Source of the DNA: Acanthochlamys bracteata
Lineage: Eukaryota > Streptophyta > Magnoliopsida > Pandanales > Velloziaceae
DNA: 64,000 nt
Assembly: GCA_019914995.1 (NCBI GenBank)
Contig: CM034130.1
Location: 9,672,001-9,736,000, forward strand
Direction: 5' to 3'
A model generated the notes under the pieces. It had not been told where the DNA came from. It saw only the letters and a list, made by a program, of their open reading frames with translations, and did not search any database. This document shows, piece after piece, positions 1-9,424 of the stretch. The position numbers were made by a program, and so were the translations under genes. Position 1 is the stretch's first letter. Each line of letters begins with the position of its first letter.

Positions 1-1
1 G

Positions 2-520
2 TTATGCTTTGCCCAGCATGGTGATGGTAAAACAGCCCTAGAACTTTTCGAGAACATGAAGCTTGAAGGAATCAAGCCGGATAAAATCACCTTCATTGGA
101 CTTCTCTCAGCTTGTAGCCATTCAGGGTTGGTATCTGAAGCTTACAACTACTTTCATTCAATGAAAAACGATTACGGGATTGAGCCAGATATCGAACACT
201 ACTCATGCATAGTTGATGTCCTAAGCCGTAAGGGACTTATAAGGGATGCAGAGCATGTAATCGACTCAATGCCCTTTGCTGCATCCGCGTCAATGTATAA
301 AACTCTTCTCTGTGCTTGCCAAACTTGTGGCAATAGAGAAACAGTAAGCAGGATTACCGCTAAGCTTCTGGTATTGGATCTAATAGAGTCATCAGATTAC
401 ATACTTCTATCGAATATTCATGCATCTGCAAACAAATGGAATGAAGTTGTTCTTGCTAGAGAAACAATGAGGAGGAATAATTCTAGAAAAGATCCTGGTT
501 GCAGTTGGGTTGAATACTGA
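2..520 (+). CDS. Pentatricopeptide repeat (PPR) protein, 3' end only
   Basis: The reading frame is open from base 2 and stops at 520, so only the last 172 codons or so are present and the 5' end lies outside the window. It shows the repeat phrase GIKPDKITFIGLLSACSHSG, then a second repeat containing GIEPDIEHYSCIVDVLSRKG. It closes with an E-type tail ending DPGCSWVEY. This pattern is typical of the PLS-class PPR proteins of plants, which bind organellar RNA and take part in editing, splicing or stability. No DYW deaminase domain follows, because the stop comes right after the E/E+ motif. The RNA target cannot be read from this fragment. Confidence is high for the family and low for any specific role. 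Confidence 0.9.
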   Translation, partial: LCFAQHGDGKTALELFENMKLEGIKPDKITFIGLLSACSHSGLVSEAYNYFHSMKNDYGIEPDIEHYSCIVDVLSRKGLIRDAEHVIDSMPFAASASMYKTLLCACQTCGNRETVSRITAKLLVLDLIESSDYILLSNIHASANKWNEVVLARETMRRNNSRKDPGCSWVEY

Positions 521-1573
521 AGAATCACCAAGGGTAGTGAATCAAGTACTTTATAAACCTAGCTGTTTCAAATTTCTTCCGATTCTTAAATATTTATCAC
601 TATGAAGTTATTTTGTTTAGCAGTTTAGCATACGGTGGATTAGTACAGAGATGTTTCTCATAGTGTAACACTACACATACGTACCAAGATCAACAAACAA
701 GAAGGTAGCACAAGTATCCAGAAGAGATTCATCATCTTAGCAAAACCACCCGTGTTCTTACTTCGACGGTAATGCGTACTGGGCACTTCATACAGTGTTG
801 GCGAGCAATAAGAAGTTAAGATGCATCATCTTAGCAAAACCACCCGTGTTCTTACTGCGACGGTAATGCTTATAGCAGTACTACTTTTGAGTGCTTGCGA
901 CCTGGGCACTTCATACAGTGTTGCCTATCAGATAGACTACCCCTATCTATGACCGGTACCTTCAGTGTTCGAACAAGACTCACTTAGTGAGGAAATAGCA
1001 TGCCATTGTATTGCTGAAAGAGCTGCCCATGTAAAACGTGAGAACCTTCGTCTGCAACCTCCGTCAGGCAAGAGATCGCAATGTTGGTTGTATCCGATCA
1101 TCAAAGGTGAGGCACAATTTGCGGTATGGGATACATGAGCATCTATCTTGTAGTCGTACCCGAGCAAAAAGAATGTTCTGTGGTACTTAAGAATCCGTAC
1201 AGCTTGTACGTTCGAGACGAGACCGTCCTAGCGGCAGCAACTGGAAGGTACTTGCCTGAAACCATTTGCATATTCTCTGGCATAAATGGCCCGCTCGGAT
1301 ATGTTGTACCCTGTAGCTAGGCAACAATGTCAAAGAAATAGCCTCATCTTTCTATAGCGAGTTTTATGCCAGAACAAAACATCAGGATTCATAATTCATC
1401 ACAACTACATGGTTTCAGTCTACATAGTTATATATAGTCAAGTGCATTACCAGAAACATTACTACATCAAATTTCATAAATATCCCAAAAAGAAAAAGAA
1501 ATAAAAACAGAGTAAAAATCTCAAATCAACATTATTCTGTAACAAAGTTTGCTCTTTCCTTTTTTAGATCTTC
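521..1573. other. Spacer between PPR and GAD genes with unidentified small ORFs
   Basis: The two flanking genes converge here. A small ORF at 821-952 (+) encodes 43 residues with a hydrophobic stretch (TATVMLIAVLLLSACDLG) resembling a signal or lipoprotein-like leader, then stops. The same frame continues open after that stop until about 1138. Another ORF at 1126-1320 (+) encodes 64 residues ending GPLGYVVPCS. Together they look like a decayed small secreted-protein gene, but I recognise no family. I would not annotate a protein here. Confidence 0.35.
730..923 (+). repeat. Imperfect direct duplication, second copy longer
   Basis: Bases 730-800 and 824-923 share the string beginning catcatcttagcaaaacc and ending ttcatacagtgttg. 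The second copy carries about 30 extra bases in the middle, and those bases encode the hydrophobic part of the small ORF at 821. Either copy 1 has a deletion or copy 2 has an insertion. Confidence 0.8.
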
Positions 1574-4093
1574 TTAGCATACGCCGCTCGTCTTCTTCTT
1601 GGACAAGACATAATTCTTCCAGTGACCAATGACCTCTCTCTTGACATCGACTTCTGTCTTCTTGAACATAAGCCCGTTTTTCTCCTCCACTTTCTCTGCC
1701 ATCGTCACAACCCTTGCAGGCATTGTGTCGAGGTCGTGCAGTACCCTCTGGATGTCGATCACCAGCCTCTCCGCCATTGTCCGGCTAAAATCTTCCCGAA
1801 TTACAACACGCAAAACACAGACATGCTCGGCCTCTGGTGGCATTGTGTATGCTGGCACTATCCACCCAAACCTCCTTAAGAACTCGGAAACCTGTGGAAC
1901 GAAAATGCCATTTCATCATGTTTTGATGCTCGAACGAAAAAAGTTAGTGTCCTGACTTTCAGGAGCTGAAAAGTTAACTTACCATGAATTCATTGTAAAG
2001 GCTGCGGTCCTTGAGGGAGAAGGCAACAAGGGGAACGCCAATGTCCTTTGATATGATATTGAACCGACCAGTCTTCTCAAGACCTTCCTTCAAAACCACA
2101 GCATTATCGCGGCAGTTCTCCATAACATTCTTGTAACCCTTCATCCAGAGAAGAAAAAAGGGAAAAAAAGAAAATTATGATTCCGATCAAACATTATTCA
2201 TCGGAACTATGTCAAACCAAGGTTGTGTTCTTCTTACTTCATGTCCCAATCTTATGAGCTGATAATACTGTGCAATAACTTGGCTTGATCCTACAACAAA
2301 TCAGCACAGATGTAAACCAATGAGCACACTTCACACACATTCTGCACACTTCCTAAAAGCTGCCACCACAAAATATGCACATTTCAATGGTCATCATTAA
2401 CCGAAGATTTGATTACCTTTGGAGAAGTTGAGAGTGAAGGTTGGTTGATCAGCGCCAAGATAGTTGATATGGAAGATGAGTTCTTCAGGTAGGTCTTCCT
2501 TGCTCCTCCAAATGACCCATCCAATACCTGCATACACAAGACCATACTTGTGCCCGCTCACATTGATGCTCTTCACTAGCGGAAGCCTAAAGTCCCATTC
2601 CAAATCTGGGTACAGGAACGGTGCAATGAATCCTCCGCTAGCCGCATCCACATGTATCGGGGTGTCCCACCTACAAACATACCATTACATTTCAGTTTAA
2701 TATTTCACACCAAAAGCTGTTTTGGTGTGATAATGCATCAGCTTCTGATAGCTTACCCTGTCTCCTTGTTCTTCTTGGTCAGGAGTTCGTTAAGGAGCTT
2801 GACGTCCTCAAACTCGCCATTGAGTGTGGAGCCGAGGATGGCAGCAACACAGATGGTGTTCTCATCGACAAGCTCAACTGCCTTCTCAGGGTCCATTACA
2901 TAGTATCCATCCCTGAGCTTCACTTCTTTCAGTTCCACCTCAAAGTACCTGGCAAATTTCTCCCAGCAAACCTACATGTGTGACAACAACACACAAATTC
3001 CTTACACTTCCATCGAAATCAAAGATAATATTCATGGTTGATTGAAATTGATTGTGCATATATATATACCTGGACATTGGCGCCGGTGACAATGTTGGGC
3101 TTGTCATGAGGTTTGTCTTCATGCTTCCTCTTATTCTGCCACTTCCTCTTGAATGCAAGTCCTGCAAGCATGATCGCCTCAGATGATCCAACTGTGCCCA
3201 CTCCGACTGCGGCCTCTGATTCTTCCACAGGCGCATTGAAGAGGTGGGCGATCATGTTCACGCATCGGTTCTACACAACAAAATATTGGACAATTCAAAT
3301 CAAAATGAGCTCTTTTTCTAATTCAGCATAAGATTAACGCATCATCTTTATTGTTAATTCAACCGATCTCCTGCTCCTTCTATAAGCACTTACGAGTAAG
3401 CAGATCCATACGAAGGATGAGTGACTGTTCAGCTCTGCCGTTCCATTTTTTCTTATTCATATTTTCACAAATTTTCTTTTTTTTTTTTAATTTTGTTTTT
3501 CTAAAAAATCTCATTAGATGGCGCTGATTATCACTCACTCAGAACAAGTAGTAAAATAATAAAAAAAACATAAACAACACATCATCCTGAAGTCTGAAGC
3601 AAACGAACCAATTCCATTAAAAGAAAAAGAGAAATCTGGTCATAAAAAAATCCAACTTTTCGAAAACCTGTTCCCAATTTTAGAAAAAAAAAGTCAACAT
3701 GGATCCAGTAGTGTAGATCTGGCAAATATTCTAAAACAAACTGCAACAACTTCATCGCAGTGAAGAGATCACGAAAAACAAACGGAATACCTGCAGCTCA
3801 GTAGTAACAGGGTACTCATCCATATCAACATAGTTCTTGTTGAGAGCACCCATGATGAGTTTATCGCACTCCGGTTCCATCCACGTCGTAACGAACGATG
3901 CGAGATTCAAACGGGGATTGCCATCGAGCATGAGTTCATCACTGATAATCTGGTAGGCAGCATCACGAGGGATGCTCCGTTCCGGCATTCGGTACCGCGG
4001 CAGAGATGTCCTCACGTACCTTGATGCGAACGTAGACGACTCCACCGCCGCCTCTTCGATCACCTTCCCTGGTTCTGTCGCCGTCAACACCAT
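1574..4093 (-). CDS. GAD: Glutamate decarboxylase (calmodulin-regulated GAD)
   Basis: This enzyme converts L-glutamate to GABA and CO2 in the cytosol, using PLP. Exons on the minus strand are 4093-3791, 3270-3070, 2971-2757, 2670-2417, 2290-2238, 2138-1983 and 1891-1574. They total 1500 nt, or 499 aa, the usual plant GAD length. The start is the ATG at 4093, giving MVLTATEP. The PLP site is in [15 protein letters not shown] with lysine at about residue 281, and the HVDAASGGF motif lies just before it. The C-terminal tail has a basic, tryptophan-containing calmodulin-binding segment ([14 protein letters not shown], Trp about 485), so Ca2+/calmodulin activation is expected. All junctions are GT-AG and in phase. 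Nothing suggests damage. Confidence 0.96.
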
Positions 4094-4175
4094 CTTTCCT
4101 CGATTGTGATAATCCAAACTAGCTTCTTCTTGAATTTGGTTGCAAAAGTGAGCGTTTGTGTTTGTGTATTGTTTG

Positions 4176-4184
4176 ATATATAAT
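4176..4184 (-). promoter_or_regulatory. Probable TATA box of GAD
   Basis: A TATATA run lies 83-91 nt upstream of the GAD ATG, at a usual plant TATA distance if the 5' UTR is about 50 nt. The surrounding sequence recurs near 6108, where no gene follows it. Confidence 0.5.
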
Positions 4185-4654
4185 GTAATGAGATTGAGAG
4201 AAAGAAGGAAACTGAGTGGACGGAGGTAAATTACTGTTGACTTTTTTAATTATTAATTTTAAATAATGAAAGCGTAGAACTTTTAGATGGAAAATTATAA
4301 ATAATTTATGTTATTAACTTGCGTTGATTGACGGAAAGAGACAGGCAAGGAAAAGTTTATAAAATTTAAATTTATTGATTGATAATTAGGGCGTGTTTTA
4401 TACGCGTCTAATTTTAATTTTTTTATCAAATTTGAAATTTCAAACATTCATATATTTTATTTATAAAAATGTAAAATTTTATTTTTACATGAAGAATTTA
4501 ATTTAATTTTTGAATTTATAGACTTTTTAATTTATAACTAGATTTATTAAATTATTAAAATATAAATATTGAATTTTATTTTTAATTTATTTTTAAAAAC
4601 ATTTTACTTTTATTTTTAATTTTATAACGAATATTTAAATTACTCTTATTTTTT

Positions 4655-5730
4655 AGATGAGGGCTGGTGAAGGAATGGGAAGTGAAGGAGAAGTCTTTGA
4701 TGGTGATCCAAGGCACAACTGAAAGGAAACTTTGACCGGTAATTTAATGTTTATTATAATGAAAAATTAAAAAATAAAGACAGAAACATAGCTGGGTATA
4801 ACATGTTAAATCCTTTTGTGGAGTATTATGGATATATGTGGGGTACTTATTCTAAAAGAGTTTTTAAAAATATACATATTTTAGGAATTAAAAAAACTAA
4901 GTAATTAACAACAAAATTTTATGGTATTTAATTTTTATATTTTTAAATTTTAAAAAATTTTTGTAAAATATTCTAAAACTTTTGTTGTGAAATGTAAATT
5001 TAAAAATTAAAATGAATAAGATATGTTAGGTCTTTCAAATATTTATTATAGAGATGATTTGGCAAAGCTATTCAAATAATATTTATTATTATTTTATTTA
5101 ATATATTTTTTATAATTTTAATAAATTTACTTATATACATATATATATACTTAGTTAAAAATTATGATTTTTCAAAATCAAAATAATAAATTTTATTTAT
5201 TAAAATATAACTAAAATATTATTTAGAAAAATTGATTCTACGTTCGATCCTACACGCTCCCATAATTAGATTGGAATAAAATTTGTGAACCAAATGTATC
5301 TGAACAAAGGTGACTTCATCTAACGGCACGTACTTCCATCCCTATTCGCTAGAGCACGTTGTTAATCCCTATTGGTTAGAGCAAAAGAGTACGCAAAGAT
5401 TTTGGATTGTTGCTTGTTCTATTTAAAAATTCTTTTATCAATATTTAATTTTACATTTTAATAAATATTTAAATATTTTATATAATTTTTTTAAAAAAGT
5501 TATATTTAACTTTTTTTATTTTATCAGAACTTATAAACAGTCCTTTATTCGATTCCTGTCGTTTGATTTTGACACTATATAGAATATGATATTTTTGTCT
5601 TCTCAAAATATTATTTAAAATATTTACTCTTAAAATTCAATTTGAAGAAAAAGACACGCCTATTAATTGAGACAATGATAGTACGATACAAAAATGTACG
5701 AATATAAAAGTTTATTTTAAATACACTTAA
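4655..5730. repeat. Upstream duplication, copy A
   Basis: This copy matches 6285-6945 in the same order, block by block. Shared blocks are the stretch around ccaaggcacaactgaa with accggtaatttaat (4708-4790), the block with aggtgacttcatct (5285-5395), and the block with tttttgtcttctcaaaatat through gatagtacga (5568-5700). Divergence and AT-rich insertions separate the blocks. Confidence 0.8.
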
Positions 5731-5754
5731 TTGAATATCACGAAGCGAAAACTA

Positions 5755-5965
5755 AAAGCATTAGTGTTTATAAAATAAAATTTTTAAATAAAAATATTTT
5801 TTAAAAAAATATTTTTTTATTTTAAAATAATAAAATATATAATAAAAAATTTTATTACGTAAAATTTTTTTTACATTTTTAATTTTATTTAAATATTTAA
5901 AAAATATATAATAAAAAATTGAAAAATTTTATTAAAAAAATGCAATTCCAAACAGGTTGAAAATA
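5755..5965. mobile_element. AT-rich element with CCAAAC(G)-type end
   Basis: About 210 bp of A/T runs in an order shared with the elements at 7465, 8390, 20690 and 59965: an aaataaaaatattttt-like block, then ataataaaaaattttatta, then a tataaaatatatatt-like block. The right end reads attccaaacagg. Confidence 0.45.
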
Positions 5966-6107
5966 AAATTATTTATTAATATATTAAAAATAGAGTTTAA
6001 AGTTTATATTTTAGTTATATTTGAAGTTTCTGATATAATAATACTAAAATATAAATTTTTTTAAAATGTTAAAATATATAACGTAATTAAAATTTTTGTG
6101 TATTTAA

Positions 6108-6945
6108 TATATAATGTAATGAGACCGAGAGAATTGGCTTGGCAACCCGTTTCAAAAAAGTAAGTTTGTAGATTTTTTAATATTTTAAAATAAAGTTTTT
6201 ATAATATTTTATAAATTTATTTAAATTAAATAAAAGAATTTATTTAAAATTAATTAATTACTATTATTACTTTAATAACTAGCGGAGGTGAGAACTGGTG
6301 AAGTGAATGGGACGGAAAAGTCTTCCCTGGTAACGCCATCCAAGGCACAACTGAAGGAAAACTTTGACCGGTAATTTAATTTTTATTATTATGAAAAATT
6401 AAAAAAATGAAGACAGAAAAATATCTGGGTATAACTTTTTTGGAATCAAATTCTGTCACCCAAATGTATTTAAATAAAAGGTGACTTCATCTTAGCGCAC
6501 GTATTTCCATCCCTATTGGTTTAAGCAAAAGAGTCGCAAAGATTTTTTCTAATTTTATTCTTTTTGACACTATACAAAATTGATATTTTTGTCTTCTCAA
6601 AATATTATCTAAATATTTACTCTTAAACTTTAGTTTGAAGAAAATAATTGAGGCCATATTTAGAGAGCTTTTTTTTATCAATATTTTATTTTATATTTTT
6701 TTAATAAAATTTTTAAAATATTTATAGAATTTTAAAAATTTATTAGTATAGAAAATTTTATATCATAAAATTTTTATTATTTTTTAAGTAAAAAATATAA
6801 ATTCATTTTTAAAAAAATTTAAAATATTCTTCTTTTTTCAAAAAATTCCTCTCTAATATTCATCGTGACAACGATAGTACGATTTGAACATGTTTGAATA
6901 TAACAGCTTATTTTAAATGTAATTTAATTAAATAAATACAAAGTA
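6108..6945. repeat. Upstream duplication, copy B, with GAD promoter-like start
   Basis: Bases 6108-6131 (atataatgtaatgaga...gagaga) match 4176-4201, the GAD TATA and leader region. The blocks described for copy A then follow. Copy B is interrupted at about 6655-6865 by an AT-rich insert that is missing at the matching point of copy A. A third, partial copy of the last block lies at about 7195-7285. Confidence 0.75.
6655..6865. mobile_element. AT-rich MITE-like insert in duplication copy B
   Basis: The ends read TTAGAGAG... and, in reverse complement, TTAGAGAG, giving short terminal inverted repeats. Copy A at about 5673-5685 runs straight through the insertion point, so it acts as the empty site. 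Exact ends and target duplication are uncertain. Confidence 0.55.
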
Positions 6946-7464
6946 GAATGCGAAGTTTTTTAAAATATTAGTTAAAAGGAGAGTTCAAAATTTTTTTTCT
7001 GTTGTCTTCGTTAGGCCAAAAAGAATTTGCGCAATTTGTGATCCCCTACATTACATTCAATTTTTTTTAAAGTAAATAAATTTAAATTTAAAAATTTTAA
7101 CTTTTAAATTTTATTCTCAAAGGTCCTTTTGATATAAGTAAATAAAAAATTAAATTTACTTTTACATATATTTTAAAATAAATTATTTGTAAAAATTTAT
7201 TATAAAAATTCAATTCGAAGAAAAAAAACATACGCCTAACTTTTTAGATAATAATAGTACGATATGAACAAGTATGAACATAAATAAAACTTAGATCACC
7301 TTTAAGATATCTGAAAACGTCAATATGTTTTAGAAAACATTTTTTAATTGTTAAATATTTTTTGATAAAAATATTTAAAATTTTATAATATAATTTATTT
7401 ATATTTTTTAATTAAGATAATTTTAAATTATATTTAAAATTAATACTGAATACAGTCAAAAAAT

Positions 7465-7710
7465 GTTTAGGAGTGTTTATAAAATAAAAATTTTTTAAAT
7501 AAAAAATATTTTTATTTTTTTAAAAATGAGTTTTATTTTTTTTATTTTCTAAAAATAATAAAAATATATAATAAAAAATTTCATTCCGTAAAACTTTTAT
7601 ATATTTAAAATTTTAAATAAATTTTTTATATATTTATAAAATATATATTATATAAAATAAAAAAAATTAAAAAATAATTTTTAAAAAGCTAAACCAAACG
7701 CGCTTCTGAA
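7465..7710. mobile_element. AT-rich element with CCAAACGCG end
   Basis: It has the same internal order of A/T blocks as the other family members and ends aaaccaaacgcgcttc. No coding capacity is visible. Confidence 0.5.
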
Positions 7711-8389
7711 GAGACGGTCAGTGGAAGACGCTGCAAAATAGTTGTTGGGTTTTTTAACATTTAAGCTTTCCAAATAGTCTGCTCTTAATTGAACGTTGTC
7801 GGTGTAACGATACGCTGAAATTTCTACTTTCTATACTTTAAAATTGAGAGAATTGAATTGAATTTCTTTCGTTTCAAACTTTGGTACGGCAAAATGTGAG
7901 CAAACCTATGAATGATACTTGAAGAAAACAAAGGAGTTGTACTAAAGACATATTTCAAACGTCCGTAGTTTATTTTTTTAATCAAATTTTAAATTTAAAA
8001 TAATTTATATATTTTAATTATATAAAAAATTCAGAATTTTAATTTAATATACAAAATTATAGTTCTAACTTTATATACCTTTTAATATAATTATATTTTT
8101 TAATTTTTAATATATTTTTAAAAACTATTAAAATATAAATACTAAATTTTATTTTTATTTTATTTTTTAAAAATTTTTATTTTTTATATTTTAAATTAGT
8201 ATAACTCAGTTAGGATCATTTAAGACAGGCACTATTTATAAATGAATGCGTTTCAAAACCGCGTTAAGTTTTCGCGTTGGAAATTCTTAAGCGCATTCGT
8301 TCTGTTTCCATTTTGTAAGAACATTGAAAAAAATTCAACCTCACATTTTACTTGGAGCAAAAGAAAACATCACCCAATATTCTCCGAAG

Positions 8390-8592
8390 GATGCTGGGAG
8401 GCGTTTGTAATTTTTTATAAATATTTTTTGAAATAAAAATATGTAATAAAAAAATTTTATTATATAAAATTTTATTATATTTTTTAAATTTTAAATAAAA
8501 TTTTTAAATATTTATAAAATATATATTAAAAAATATAAAATAAAATAATTTAAAAAGTAGTTTTTGAAACGCTATGGCAAACGCACTCTTAG
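8390..8592. mobile_element. AT-rich element with GGCGTTTG / CAAACGCAC ends
   Basis: The left end is gaggcgtttgtaa and the right end ggcaaacgcactc, which form imperfect inverted repeats. The interior matches the family order of A/T blocks. Confidence 0.55.
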
Positions 8593-9424
8593 AAAAGAAA
8601 AAATAACGGGACTCTCTTAAATGGGCCGTCTCTCCTCTTAACGGAGCCCCATATATTATTTGATTGGGCCTTACGTTCTTAACTCATATTTCAGTTTATC
8701 AGTATTTTCTTATAATAATAATAACCTCGATTAAAAGTTCGGTGTGTAACTTATCTACTTCATTTTTTTTTTGTCTTTTTTCTCCCGGTTGTCAGTTGAA
8801 ACAATAGTGATGATCACATTCTTCTCGTTTCAGATTTTAGATTTCTTCGAAAACAAAAGTTTTAGATTTTGCCGACAAATGGATTTCTCAACAAGACTCT
8901 TATGGCTAAAAATTTTAGATTTCTTTTATAAAAAATTTTAGGTTACGATTCGCAGGAGGTAAAGAAAAGTTTGGATCTTTTGCATGTAACAGACTAGAGA
9001 GAAAAAAAGAAGAAGATAAGAGCAGCTTGAGAGAAGCTTGATCTAGACTCTAGAAAGTGAAGTTCTCTTTCCTAACACAAATTTGAATAAGTTTGGATTT
9101 TCAGGAAAGAAAGAACTCTGGAATCAAGAACAAATTTCTAGCTTTGTTTTTCTATGAATTTTTATAAATTTTAGAGATAATAGTTTAGTTTTATCTAATT
9201 AAAGAAAGATTTGGAATTTCTAGGTAAGTTCTTTGTTCTTTTTTCCTTTCTCTTTTCCTGATCAAATCTTTATTAAAACAATTTCGATTTTGATTGTAAA
9301 GATAAGTTTGAAATTCAAGAACATATCTTATGTTTGTTTTCCATATAAAATCTTGACAGACATTTAAGAGAGAGATAGAGATAGAGAGGAAAGCTTGGAT
9401 CTTGAGCTGAATCAGAATCAAGAA

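Larger units (their letters stand above)
4094..9424. other. Long AT-rich spacer upstream of GAD and the DRB gene
   Basis: No credible coding region is present in these 5.3 kb; the open frames are short and of low complexity. The spacer holds degraded direct copies of the GAD upstream DNA and several AT-rich inserts bounded by GCGTTTGG-like ends, both listed separately. The 5' leader of the DRB gene lies in about 8980-9424. Confidence 0.7.

Noticed and set aside
943..1320. Possible expansin-like, EG45-like or other secreted protein gene
   Set aside because: I tried to match the frames to these families but the cysteine and DxW patterns are absent, so no function is given.
1622..1955. Overlapping plus-strand ORFs of 85 and 108 codons
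   Set aside because: They are antisense shadows of the last GAD exon, whose minus-strand frame is clearly the real one.
4260..8600. Centromeric or scaffold-attachment function for the AT-rich spacer
   Set aside because: AT content alone is common in plant spacers; no satellite periodicity is seen and the visible structure is explained by duplications and small elements.
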